A DNA stretch of 64,000 nucleotides from Cricetomys ansorgei (taxonomy: Eukaryota > Chordata > Mammalia > Rodentia > Nesomyidae), in NCBI GenBank assembly GCA_026225945.1, contig JAMJFZ010000690.1, positions 496,001 to 560,000 of the forward strand, in the 5' to 3' direction. This document shows positions 27,901 to 40,099 of this stretch, one piece after another. The notes below the pieces were generated by a model. The model searched no databases. It was given only the letters and a program-made list of their open reading frames with translations, and was not told where the DNA came from. The translations under genes were made by a program, and so were the position numbers. Position 1 is the stretch's first letter; every line of letters starts with the position of its first letter.

Positions 27901-28986
27901 TGGTACAGGGCTATCCTTTCAGAACCACTTGTCTTAGATATTTTCCAAATGACTTTTTGAATCATAAACGTCTTAACAATGATGAACTGTGTCATCAGGG
28001 GCAACAACTGTCACAGCACATTCTGCTAAAGATATTTTTAGTTAATCAATGAATTTGTGGTCCATAGAAACTATTAAAAATATAGATCTAGTTATATCAA
28101 ATAGAGATCTCTCTTATATGAATATTCAAGAAAGATTTTAATTTTCCCATCAATGCAAAATTTTTGCATTCACTTTACATACAAGTAGAATTAGACCTTT
28201 GGAAAATTACCTATGGCATTCTTATGTAACTCATGCTTTTAAAGAATACAAGTAGAAGTTGTAATAAATAGCATAAAATTGACATTCTTCCTTGCTGAAC
28301 AGAAGATTTTAACATAATAGCTTTAACAGCTTTAGAATTGGCAGCACAATTTTAAAATCACTTTTAACTGAAATAAAATACACATAATATGGAATTCACC
28401 AGCTGTACACCTCTAAGTGTACAATTCAGTGGAAATAGGTACATTCACATTATTCTGATACCATTATTGTTATCAGTCTCTAAAACTCTTTTCAGCTTGT
28501 ATGACTCAAACTCATACACACTAAATATACTCCCCACTCCCCACTTCCCAACCACAATGGAACTACCAATGTATTTTCTGTCTCTATGAATTTTCTAAAA
28601 TTTCTTGAAGTAATTAAATGAATAAATGCAAACCAACTGAGACTTTAAGCCAGCATAACAAATATATACCTATGAACTCATTTCAAGAAGCTAGAAAAGA
28701 AGAGATTTACCAAAACTAGTAGCAAAGGCTGGTGCAAATATCCTACTAAATGATATTTCCTCTAAGTAATGTTACCCAACACCATCTCCTCCTCCTCCCA
28801 CAGTCAGCATCTTACATCTCACCAGGTGGTAAATGGCCTTTGTAACATTCATCTCCTTAGACTTAAACAGTCTAGCATTCCATAAATACAGCAGAATGCC
28901 ATTGTAGTATGAAGCCCTTCATTCTTTTCTTTTCTCATCATCTTTGAAACTCTAAAATTACTGAAGGCTTTAAGTAGGGTCATGTA
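24926..28986. other. Intergenic, nothing recognised
   Basis: Four kilobases of AT-rich sequence without a supportable gene. A CATG/TATG-rich patch lies at 25890-25960. Decayed LINE sequence is possible but not anchored. Confidence 0.5.
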
Positions 28987-28987
28987 A

Positions 28988-29058
<71 letters not shown>

Positions 29059-29142
29059 GGAGGAGGGAGGGAGGGAGGGGGGGAGGGAGGGAAGGAAGGA
29101 AGGAAGGAAGGAAGGAAGGAAGGAAGGAAGGAAGGAAGGAAG
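28987..29142. repeat. (GAAA)n-(GGGA)n-(GGAA)n homopurine tract
   Basis: About 155 bases of purines on the plus strand, in three blocks: GAAA, then GGGA/GGAG, then GGAA. Frames on the minus strand read as Phe/Leu/Ser/Pro runs and are not genes. Confidence 0.95.
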
Positions 29143-30319
29143 AAAAGAAAGACCTAGAAGCAGCCAAAGCTGAGTGATAACTTGGGCCAGGTTTTTGAGG
29201 TCGCAGCACAGGAGTGAGCCAGCATTCCTCTGGATGTCTAAATGCAGACAGAGTTCAAAGAAAACATCTAGCACATTCTAACATTAGTAAATCTCCAAGC
29301 CAAAGGTACATGGTTCAGGAAATTAATAATCTCTGAGTGACATCCAATGAGTTCTTTCAAAGACATTTCCCTCCACCCTGCCGTAACCTTTGACCTACAG
29401 TTCACTCCTTGCAAAATAAATGAGGCCCATCTTAGTGACTGTTCATTAAGCCTTAGCCTCATGGTCTAAGCAGAAACCTTGAAAACATCAAATAATCAAT
29501 GTGCATTTAAGCATTTTGGAAAAGTAGAATATTTTGATTCCTTCGACTTTATGTTATTGATTTTAGAGCAGTTTGCTTTAAGGAAAAAATGAGTATACGT
29601 TCACAAGAAAGCAAAATAATATTTCATAAACCCAAATTGCATTTTATATTTTAATGCTGTACTTATTTCTCCAGAATAATGTACACTATATTATTATTGA
29701 TAATAATCAGCCCAAAGAGAAAATTTATTGGTAGCTATAAATGTACTCTTGAAGTTTAGCTTTGGGGTTAAGTTGTATGATGCACTGCAGCAAAAGATGA
29801 AATACTAAGATGGTGTTAAAGAGCAAAACATGATATTTGCTGAGCCCGTATCATGACCTGGAAACACTACTAGGTCTCATGCTTGATCTCAGTTAGCAGA
29901 ATTGCCACAAGAACTGTCTAGTTCTCATTTTTTCTGATTAGTGATGTGTTCCTTCTCACACAGCTGATAAATTACCAGTCAGAATTCAAATCCAAATTAT
30001 GATTTCTATTCATTTGTTCAAAATTACATAGTAAGCATCTGTAAAAGGCTATATAAAGATGTTCCTATCGTTAATCTTCATGGGAGTACTAATATGTGTA
30101 ATGTAGTCCATTTTACAAATTATCCAGTGTCTTCATGTCAACGTTAATACTCAGGTGATAGTACTTACTGTCTTTATATTACTTATGAAAACTAAAGAGA
30201 ATGGATGTCCAAATAGGTAGTAAGTAACAAAGACGAGTCTTGAATCTAGGTCTATTAGATTAAAAAAATAAAAAACAAAACAGTGGCTCTTGGCACTGTA
30301 TTTTCCTTAACTTCTCTGT
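29143..30319. other. Intergenic, nothing recognised
   Basis: No supportable features. Confidence 0.5.
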
Positions 30320-30625
30320 TACAGACTGCATGCTTGAATTCCTCCCAAACTCAAATGCTGAAACTCAGTCCCCTGAGAGGGGGTATTAGGAGGTGGGGTA
30401 TTTGGGAAGTGACTGAAATGAGATAATGAGAGTGAAGTCTTCATAGATGTAATTGCTACCTTTTTAAGAGTCAGGAGACAGTTTGTCTCCATTCTCCCTC
30501 CAACACATGAGGATATAAGCAGAAGATGGCTTTCTGCAAACTTTTTTAGTTTTTTAGTGAGTCCTTACAAGACAGCACTTAATCTTGGAATTCCTAGGCC
30601 TAGAACTGAGAGAAACAAATTTCTA
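30320..30625 (+). mobile_element. Old MaLR/MLT-like repeat
   Basis: ctcaaatgctgaaactcagtc, ggtattaggaggtggggt, cacatgaggatataagcaga and gagaaacaaatttctatgctg follow an order known from ancient mammalian LTR-like repeats. It is highly diverged and the family is not certain. Confidence 0.5.
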
Positions 30626-33251
30626 TGCTGTTTTGAGTTAGCATGCCAAATTGACTAAGATATTCTTTGAGTCTTCATTCCTGTGCCTGTAAGATGGGAT
30701 TAAAACAACTCTATCCACAATAATCAAACAGTAGAAACAAGTACATTATCTATCAAGTAATGCATGCATAAAAAATATGCTGTATGTATGTATGTGTGTA
30801 TGTGTGTTACATGGAAGGAGACAGACACAAAAGAATGTATATTAGATAAGTTCATTTCTTTTTTAAAACTGGGCAGTGATATAGAGACAGAAAGTAGAAT
30901 GTTGGGTGCCATGGATTATAGTAGAAAAGAAAGAAAGTGACTGCTAATGTACAATGGAGTTTCTTTTTGAGATGATGAGAATATTAAGTATTAGGTAGTA
31001 GTGATGATTAAATAATTTTGTGAATGTATTTTAAAACTTTAACATGCATTTTACATTTGCTCTTGTTTTTGTTCTATTTTTGGCTGGTGAGTGCTCTTGC
31101 TTTTTTGTGTTTGTCTGGTTTTGAAACTACATCTTACCATGCTGCCCTGCTGGCTTTTAATCATTGGTCCTACTGCCTTAGTCTCCTTAGTTCTGGAGTT
31201 ACAGATATTCTACTACCCCAAATAATTTTGTACTTTAAAATGGTAAATTTTATTCTATTATATCTTTAAAACAAACAAATAAATAAATAATGAGCTTTCC
31301 CTCTTTCCACACCAGCCCCTCTCCTTTCCCCAGAGAGAGGAAAGCAGGACCCATCCCTGTATATTATTCATTCTGAGAACCTCACATAACACATAAGACA
31401 CACATAAGAACTCACATCCTGGACAATGGTTGTAGATCATAAATATTAGTCCATGAGCAGCTCTTCAGAAATAACTAAAGGAGAGGAAAGGTCTGAGTTT
31501 TCTCTTAGAAACTGTGAAAATCTAAGCTATATGAAAAACTATAATAAAGTTAAATGAAGTTAGGTCACTAGATCCCCACAGAGAAAAGAAAGGAAAGGAA
31601 GATATGAATAAAACTGAGTCATCTAAGTTCCACTTTGACATCCAAACTTCATCTAAATATGAACATCTTTCTGAAGAAATTGACTGAGGAAACACAATGG
31701 TCACAAATATGTTTAGGGAAAATATTTATGCATATTAGTACAAATAACAAGACCATGAGCAAAGAGGAGAATTCAAACATACTACACAGGTAAGGAAAGA
31801 GGTTGGACAATGCTGAATCAAATTTCATTACTGTGAGTTGAATGAACTTATAGGACTATAGAAGAATACTATAGAAGGCTTGTGTGAAAGCTGGGAAGTA
31901 CCTATATTCCAGGGGTCTATATGAAGGAATCACATTTAGAGGCCTGTGTGGTTTGTGTAGAATGTAGAAAGAATGTTAAGAATCTTGGTTCACACGTTTA
32001 ATCCCATTATTCAGACACCAGGGGTAACAAACATCTTTAATCCCAGTATTCAGAAGGCAATGGTGGTCCATGCCTTTAATCCCTAAAACATAAACAGAAT
32101 GTAGAAGCAGACACAGGATGCAGATCTCAGAAAGAGTCAGTGTCACACAAGAAGTTACATTTGAGATGAGTCAGTGAAAGACAGGCAAAGTGACTAATCA
32201 AAGGGAGAGTTAGGAGAGTGAGTCAGAGTGAGGACATGCCCAGCTCTCACAATATAAAGGTAGGATCTCAGCTACAGAAAGGAGTATGGGGCAAGCAGTC
32301 TGAAGCAGGCAAACGGGGGGTGCAAAAAGGGGGAGGAGAAAGGTCTGACTGAGGAATAGAGAGGCTGACCAAGGTAGTATGAGCTCTGACAAGAGACATA
32401 GAGGACAAGAGACAGAGGCAGTATAAGACTGTATGGAGGCCAAAATGCTCCAGGGTTCCAGGACTAAGAACCAGTGATTTACTTAGGCAATGAATAAACA
32501 ACCCTTTGCCTCAAAACAACTGCTACATTTGGTGAGTGAATGTCTACAGAGGACTAGATAGAGGTGGAGCTTCCTAGAAGGGGGTAGGTTGATGAATTTG
32601 GAGTATCAGAAAGAGCTAGTGGACAAAGAATGCTAACACTATCAGGTGGTAGAGAACACAAAGAATAGCTGAGATTTCAAAGGAGAGGGACAGAGGGAGA
32701 CATGAAATGGGCTGTGGAGGGAATTTCAGCAAGTGTCATTGGAGACCAATGAAAAGAGAGTAGGATCTCAGCACAGAGTGCATGGTAACAGCCCTTGTTG
32801 CCATGCCAGGTATGTGGTTCAAATCCCAGTGATTCTTCCATCTAGATAACTGTTATTTAAGGTTTACATTTTCTTTTCAGTTCTGTCTTTTGATCACAGA
32901 GTGCTGACAGCATTGCCACTTCTCAGCATGAGCAAAGTAGATTTATGCAGTGGGCTCAGAATGGATATGCTGAAGTAATCTAGATAGCACTGTCAGTTGA
33001 TGCCACCAAGCTATTCATGGATGTTGTTCCTTTTACTGTAACTTTTGAAAACAAAATGCGGCTTTTACACTGGTATAGAGAAAACCACACAGGTAATACA
33101 GACTGCAACGTGCTACATATACTTGTGATGGTCCTGTCTAAATTCAGGGACAAAATGTTTTCACCTCCATGATGCTAGTCAGGCATAAGCATCTCATGCA
33201 AGAACCCTTCAGTGGTGTTTAGGAAACAAACCCCTTTCCCTTCTGCATTTT
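30626..33251. other. Intergenic with B1-like scraps
   Basis: At 31985-32095 three short pieces resembling the B1 head ('gtttaatcccattattcaga', 'ctttaatcccagtattcaga', 'catgcctttaatccc') lie in a row. The rest is unrecognised. No gene is supported. Confidence 0.45.
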
Positions 33252-33380
33252 TTTAAAGACAGAGTCTCATGAAGTCCAGGCTGGCCTTGAATTCTCTATG
33301 TAGCTGAGGATGACCTTAGTCTTCTGATCCTCCTGTCTCTACCTCCTGAGATGGGATTTCAGGAACACATAACCAACAAA
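33252..33380 (-). repeat. B1 SINE, minus, diverged
   Basis: agacagagtctcatgaagtc, caggctggccttgaattct, tcctcctgtctctacctcctga and gggatttcagg follow reverse-complemented B1 order with internal loss. Confidence 0.75.
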
Positions 33381-34621
33381 CTAGGCAAGCACTCTACTAA
33401 TTAAGCTATATCCCGTGACTCCTACTGCATTTTTTGTTAATTAAACCTGTTCATTTTGTTGGTTTTGGGATAATGATTCCCTAGCAGCCTAAACAATAAA
33501 GAAACTAGAGTTTAATGTTGGCCATATTTTGAATCATCTTTCCAAGAAACTTTTTGTTTTTTCTAAATGTGTATATTTCACAAAGAAAAACTAGTTTAAA
33601 ATATTGCTTGTCTGAACATATTGAAATTGAGCCATGGTAAAGAAATACATTAAATCAACTTTTAAAATATATGCCCATTAAAGACATATTCAGATGTGAA
33701 TGAACACTTAAAGCTCCTCCTAGTAAATGTAAGCCCTGCTTAAATATCTCTGATTATCACCTCTAATGGGCTGTCAGTTTCACCAGAACCAAATAGAGCC
33801 CCAAATTCCCTCTTCCTTTCTGCCTGAAAATCCTGAACTGGGAAACCCACAGCCATCTGATTCTCCTTTAGAATTGTTGTGTATTAGAATACACAATCAC
33901 ATGTGATAAAGGAAAATATAGGAAACATATGATTCAAGGGACCTAAAAGTGTTTGGATGATTGCACAAGAGCTACTTTTAGCTCATTTTCTACATGGACA
34001 GAAAAAAAAATGTTGCAAAGTCATTTGCCACAGTAGATTTGTTTGCCTAGCATGATTGCATTCATAATCCATTCTTTTGATGTTAAATAAGAAAGTGTCT
34101 GTGACACAGACTAACCATAAATCAACAGGTTACAGCCAGGTCTTTCTGGCACTCTTTGCCACTCAGACTGTCATGTCCACGAGCACATATTGAGTCAATT
34201 CCATAAATTGGGTTATCTGGGAAAGAGGAGATGGGAACAAGGAGAAACAGAATGGGGTAGGGGTGGGGGGAAGCAGGCTCAAAGAAGCTCAAAATTCCTG
34301 ATAAGAATCAAGACGCCTCTACTCACATGATTTACTATATCCCCAGTTTCATCTACCCTTGGAGACAACTTGGCGCCAGATTTTCCAGGATATATGTTTT
34401 TAACTCAGTTGCAAGCAATAGCACCATGATATAACTGATCCACCTTGATTACGTAAGAAAATAATGCCCCTTCCCTACAAATATTTTATTTACTTCACAG
34501 AATAAAATCTTTATGTATTCTCTCAAGCCCAGACTCCTAAAACTCCTGCATTAGGATATTTTTTATTTTAAAAATTTTATTTGGTATCTAACGTATGCCA
34601 GGTATGTTCTGAAGGCTTGCA
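33381..34621. other. Intergenic, nothing recognised
   Basis: No coding evidence. The sequence looks unique. Confidence 0.5.
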
Positions 34622-34795
34622 AGTACATGATTCCTTAAGACATAGATCTTGTAATGCTTGCCTGCTGCCATGCTCCCTGACACTATGGTCATTGATTATA
34701 AACCTCTGAAACCATAAGCTCCCAATTAAATGCTTTCCTTTATAAGTTGCCTTTGTCATGCTGTTTCTTGACAGCATTAGAAAAGTAACTAAGAC
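34622..34795 (+). mobile_element. MaLR-like LTR 3' fragment
   Basis: accataagctcccaattaaa, ttataagttgcctttgtcat and agaaaagtaactaagacaga match the 3' ends of the elements at 8415-8755 and 37417-37752. Confidence 0.6.
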
Positions 34796-34959
34796 AGAGG
34801 GAGAATGAGAGGTTGATATGATAGAGTAATATCAAAGAATGAATTTTTAAGGAAAAAAGAACATTGCCCAATGGAACTGTCCAGAATGAAAATGATAAAG
34901 TATCAGTGAACTTTAAGGATAGATCAATAGAATTTGTCCTACTTAAACAAGAATAATAT

Positions 34960-35095
34960 ATTCTCTATTTTATTTTATTTCATTTTATTATTTTATGTGT
35001 GGAGGCATCTTGTCTATATGTATGCCTGTGTACCTATGCATGCAGAGCTCCAGGAGGCCAGAATACAGTGTTGGGTCCCCCAGGACTGTTGTTAC
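34960..35095 (-). repeat. B3-type SINE fragment, minus
   Basis: ttttatttcattttattatt leads into gtctatatgtatgcctgtg and agctccaggaggccagaata, the tail-side part of B3. Confidence 0.6.
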
Positions 35096-35289
35096 AGACT
35101 TCCATGTGTGTGATGGGAATGTCACCCAGGTCCAAAGAGAAAATTATTGTTCAAAAATAAAAACATGGCAACTTTATCAGATTACAATGAAAGTATTAAC
35201 TTTTATACCATTGGCACCTTACAAGCAGATGAGAAGCTATACTGCACTGCAGTTATTGCCACATGCCTTTAGAATATTGAACCTTCAGC

Positions 35290-35690
35290 ATTTCATCATG
35301 GATGAGAGAGGAGCCAATGAGGCCCCACCCCTCTCCCTGGAGGCCTATTGGCAGTTAACTGTTGAGGCCATGAGTCTCCACACTTCCCTGAGGAACTACT
35401 GACAGTTAACTGCTTGTGGGAGGATGCCATTTTCTTTAGTGGTGTAGCTACTGATAAATTGGCCTTGTTCTAATTGCCCTTGCTGCACCCTTACAACTAC
35501 ATGTGGGCAAGAAGTTCTAGTTAAACTTAGAGGATCATACAAAAGTAGAAAGCACAAAAGAAGGAAGGGGACTTGTTGAGAAGAGGATTTCAGTTGAGTG
35601 GTGGTAGGTGGTGGGGAAAATAGATTGACTAAAATTGATTATGTAAATGTGTGAAAGTGTCAAACATTAATAAAAAGAAAAAATAAATAT
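35290..35690 (+). mobile_element. LINE-1 3' UTR fragment, plus
   Basis: Shared 3' UTR landmarks: 'ctattggcagttaactgttg', 'gatgccattttctttagtgg' and 'gtgtgaaagtgtcaaacatt', then an A-rich tail. The same ending is seen near 62.3 kb. Confidence 0.6.
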
Positions 35691-36244
35691 GTGAATGATG
35701 AAATGGTTTTACACCAATAAAGTAGAATACCATATCTAAAGCAATCAGAAATTCTTAAAATAATGCAACACCTACTTATGGATAAAACTTGAATGAGTCT
35801 CAGCAGATTTATCTGTGAAGTAGGATATGGAATTCTTTGGAGTAGTACAGAGATTTTTCTTGGCCATTTTCTTCTCATTTGAGAATTCTTTTTTCAGATC
35901 CCAGGTCATCAAATAGATCACTTTTTACACTGTTTTTTGAGTATAAAACTCCTTTCTATGAGAAGGCCTTAAGTCCAATTAGACCACTGTTGGTTACTTC
36001 CAAGATGAATGTTGCTATAGCACCCTTAGGTATATCTTGCTATGCTCATCACTGCTGTGGTTCATAGCTTTACAGCTGAGTATGACTGTTGATTTCTTTT
36101 CTCCATTGATAGCTTGCAAAGCACCTTCCAGGACTATGAGAGCTAGTCCTCAGAGATGATGCTTCCAGATGAGTTATAGTGCTTTCAGCAATAGGGCTTT
36201 TTTTCAAGTTGTAAGAGGCAAGAGAGCAATGGAAATAGCCTACA
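35691..36244. other. Intergenic, nothing recognised
   Basis: No features supported. Confidence 0.45.
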
Positions 36245-38035
36245 TTTTTTTTAATCTCCTGGACCAATAATACAAGATAGGTTTCCCATGCCTGCTACTA
36301 GGGAAACATTAGATAGTCTATGACTCTTGGGGAGGCATATTATCATGCCAGATTTCAAAATATATTGAAGACTTATAGTAATAAAAACAGCATTGTGCAG
36401 GCAGAAAAACATACATGGTAGATTAATAGAACAAATTAAAATACCCAAAGATGAGAGCATGTAACTATAGCCATCTGATATTTGATAAAGACACAATGGA
36501 GAAAAGACAGCATCTTCAAGAAGTAGTGCTGGGAGAACTGGATTCCTGCATATAGAGCAATGAAATTAGACCCACACCTATTATCTTAGACAAAAAATTA
36601 ACACCAAATAGTTCAAAAATCTCTATGTGAAACCTAAAACATTGGAACTGCTAGAAGAGTATATAGGTTGTACTCACAAGTGTAGGAAATGTCTTTCTGA
36701 ATAGGACTCCATTCTCTCAGGAACCAAGGCCAACAATTGACAAATAGGACCTCCTAAAACTAAAGCGCTTCTGTAAAACAAAATAAACAAAAGAGGCATC
36801 CCACAGAGTGGGAAAGAATCTTTGCCAGATATACATCTGATAGGGGATCAATATCCAGAATATACAAAGAACTTAAGAAAGCAAAGGAAACAAAGGAACC
36901 AATGAAACATTAACTATGTATCTGGACAGAGAGTTCTTAAATAAAATAAAAATGGCTAAGAAATATCATTCAAAAAGTGTTCATTATCCTTAGGGATTAG
37001 AGAAATACAAATCAAAACAGCATATTGTGATTTACACTTACCCTAGTAAGAATGACTATGATCAAGAAAACAACTGATGAAAAATTATAGTGAAGATATG
37101 GGGAAAGGGGAACCACCATTCACTGTTGGTAGAAGTGCAAACTGGTGAAGCCACTGTGGAACACACTTGGTACACCCTTAAAAAGCTACCCTAAGCCTAA
37201 CCCTATCATATAAAGGTCTCAACATCCTACTCCACAGATACTTGCTTAGCCATATTCATTGCATCTCTATCACAATAACTGGAAAATTGAAACAATTTAA
37301 ATGTCCTTCAACTGCTAAATGGATAATGAAAATAAGGTGCATATACACAACAGAATGACATTGTGAAATTTGTGGTAAATGAGACAACTAGAAAATATTA
37401 TGCTGAGTGAATGTCATGGTTTAAATGAAAATAGTCCCCACAAGCTCAAATGTTTGAACACTTGGTCTTCAGTTAGTGATGCTGTTTGAGGAAGTTAGAG
37501 GAAGATTGCCACTGGTGGTGGACTTTGAGAATTTATAGACTGTGCCACTTCCAATTTGTCCTCTCTTTTTGGTGCTTGTGGTTCAAGATATGGGTCTCAG
37601 CTTTCTGTTCCTGTAGTCATGTCTGCCACTTGTTGCCATGCTTCCCTGCCATGATAGACCCTTATTCCATTGGAGTCATAAGTTCGAATAAACTCTTTCT
37701 TCCGTAAGTTACCTTGGTCACAGTATTTTATCACAGCAACAGAAAAGACTATCATGAAGTTACCTAAATACAGAAAGACAAATGCCGTATGTTCTTACTT
37801 GTAGATCCTAGCTCTGAATCTTTAGATGCAATTATAAAACATAAAGTAATTATGGATATCAGGAAAGTAAAAATAGAACATGGAAGGAGAAAAAAAGGGG
37901 AAAGGACTCTAAAGAGGGATTTAGTAGGTTATCTATACAAGGGATAGATGGGAAAAAATGGCAGAGATTTATTTGTGAAGCATAGAGATCAATATAGAGG
38001 AAAAAGTAAGGAGAAGTAAATAATACTAAGGATGT
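36245..38035 (+). mobile_element. LINE-1 ORF2 C-terminus and 3' UTR, plus, dead
   Basis: It follows the L1 ORF2 end order (agtaataaaaacagcattgtg, gagaaaagacagcatcttcaa, ggaccaaggccaacaattgac-like words, gataggggatcaatatcc, aagaacttaagaaagc). Translated pieces around 36790-36890 read like the conserved C-terminal 'W-E-R-I-F...[12 protein letters not shown]'. There are numerous stops and frameshifts. A MaLR-like LTR repeat splits it at 37417-37752, after which the 3' UTR resumes. Confidence 0.8.
37417..37752 (+). mobile_element. MaLR-like LTR repeat nested in L1
   Basis: It starts catggtttaaatgaaaatag and ends ggtcacagtattttatcacagcaacagaaaagac. It closely resembles the element at 8415-8755 in layout and is inserted in the L1 above. 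Confidence 0.65.
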
Positions 38036-38733
38036 TTGAAAAAGCCACAGGGAAACCTAATTTTATGTTTACTAAAATAAATATAATATGCATATATGTA
38101 TGTGTATACGTAAATAACTTAAGTTACACCACTTGGAGTAATAATGCTCCCCACAAATTTCCTTCTCATAATTATGACACTAAATATCATGACACTTTCA
38201 TAGCTTGTTATTTTTTAAACTGTTTTTTTTCTTTAGTTCTTTGAGGATTTTACGCATCTATTGACCATAGACACCTCTCTCTCTCCCAAGATCCTCTCTC
38301 CTTCTCTACCCACTCAACTTTGTGCCCTTTTTGTTCTCCACCTAGGCCAATTTGTGCTGCTCAAATATTCTTGGATGTGTGGCCTTCTACTGGAGCATGG
38401 CCAACTTCTTAGGAGCTACATTCGTAGAGAAAACTGACTCCTCAAAAAATTGTTTGAAGAAGAAAACTAAAATGTATACAGAACAAACTACTTAATTTTC
38501 ACTTTATTATTCATGCTTTCCTTCACTAATTTGATAAATTAGCTGCCCTATAAGGTGATAAGATGAGAGCACATAGGAAATTAACAATTTATTCCTTTTT
38601 GTCTTCCATTCACTGTATTATTACTGGTTATTTGGAAACTGCTGTTTGAATGTTGGAATATGTTTGTGTGATAGAAGAACACAACACAAGACAGTTCATC
38701 CTTGGAAACATTATTTTATTATTGTTTATTTTT
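38036..38733. other. Intergenic, nothing recognised
   Basis: A C/T-rich stretch at 38270-38330 and otherwise AT-rich sequence. The segment 38219-38400 loosely resembles LINE 3' flank. No gene. Confidence 0.45.
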
Positions 38734-38868
38734 AAAACAGGGTCTCACTGTACAGTCTTGCCTGTCCTGCAACATGCTTTGTTTACCAAGTTGGCCTCAA
38801 ACTTAGAGTCACCTGGCTCTGCTTCCCAAGTGCTGGGATCAAAGGCAAGTGCCACCATTCTCAGCAGG
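38734..38868 (-). repeat. B1 SINE, minus
   Basis: aaaacagggtctcactgtac, accaagttggcctcaaactt and cccaagtgctgggatcaaag follow the reverse-complemented B1 order. Confidence 0.82.
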
Positions 38869-38984
38869 ATCATAATTTATAAAACTACAATTCCAAGTGT
38901 ATTGGGTGAAAAAAGTTGATTTCAAGAGGGTAGAGAAATTGGAGCTAAGAGACAGACATACAAGGCTCCATACTTTAGTATTTC

Positions 38985-39388
38985 CTAGTTAGTTTTAACT
39001 GTCCACTTGACACAACTTAGAGTCATCTGAGACAAAAAGCCTAATTTGAGGATTTGCCTAGATTAGACTGGCTTGTGTGCATATCTGATAAGGATAGTTG
39101 ATTATTAGTTGATGTAGGAGGATGGCCCTGCCGGCAGTATGTTGGAGGGGGCACACCATCCCGAGACAGGTAAATTTGAGCTCTCTAAGAAACCTAGCTA
39201 AGAGTGAACCTCAGTTAACTAGCTAGCAAGCAATATTCCCCTACAGTTCCTACTTCTAGTCCTTTCCCTGCCCTCCCTCAGTGATGGACTGTGAACTGGA
39301 AGTATAAGCCAAGTACACCCCTTCCTCCCCTATGGTATTTTGGGGCAGAGTGTTTTATCATAGAAACAGACTACAACTAGCACAAACT
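38985..39388 (+). mobile_element. Abundant rodent LTR-like repeat (A type), plus
   Basis: It begins agttttaactgtccacttgacac and ends gtgttttatcatagaaacagactacaactagcac. It has the same order as 15604-15992 and 62585 onward. Confidence 0.65.
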
Positions 39389-39787
39389 CTTCCATTATAA
39401 ACCTAAAAGAAGTGGAAAGGAATTAGAAGTAACAGCAAGCAAGATAGTAATCTGGAGCAACAGGTATAAGATCAGAAAGAAGAAATTCCCCAGAGCAGGT
39501 TATGGCTTGAGTGTGGTTTGTCCACACTGAACCTCTTGTTTAAATCCAGTCCATAATATTACCTGCTTCAAGGTACAGGGAACGGTCCTCAAAAGATGGG
39601 GCTTTTTGTTGGGGTTGGTGTGATTAGCTTATGAACACCGATGTTCAAGTATGATTCTTAAAGTCTCTTGATAGTAAAGCTTTTTTAGGAATAATACTTT
39701 TAATAATAATTTTAGTTTCACAAAATGTATCTCAATAACACCGTTTTCCCATTTCTCCCTGTTCCACTCTCCCACTGCTGTGCCTTC
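39389..39787. other. Intergenic, nothing recognised
   Basis: No features supported. Confidence 0.45.
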
Positions 39788-39837
39788 AAAAAAAAAAGAA
39801 AGAAAGAAAGAAAGGAAGGAAGGAAAGAAGGAAGGAA

Positions 39838-39911
<74 letters not shown>

Positions 39912-39919
39912 AAAAGAAA
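39788..39919. repeat. (AAAG)n homopurine microsatellite
   Basis: About 130 bases of AAAG with a short GGAA-rich interruption (39815-39842). Frames on both strands are repeat artefacts. Confidence 0.95.
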
Positions 39920-40099
39920 TTTAAGTAGAGCTTGTGTGGCAGAAACATGGATCACAGGCATCACCATGGTCTTTGGAGGCATCAGGTTGCTCTGATCATG
40001 GACTTTGACCTGGTGCATACTAGCCCGAGATGAACATGACCAAGTTCGACCCAAAGTTGGACCTCACCACCCAAAGATGGACACTAAGCAGATTGATTC

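Noticed and set aside
28849..29274. 141-codon minus-strand frame (and the similar one at 39629-40054)
   Set aside because: The Phe/Leu/Ser/Pro runs are simply the translation of GAAA/GGAA microsatellites.
36245..38035. Functional reverse-transcriptase gene
   Set aside because: Only the ORF2 C-terminal region and 3' UTR are present, with many stops and a nested LTR-like insertion.
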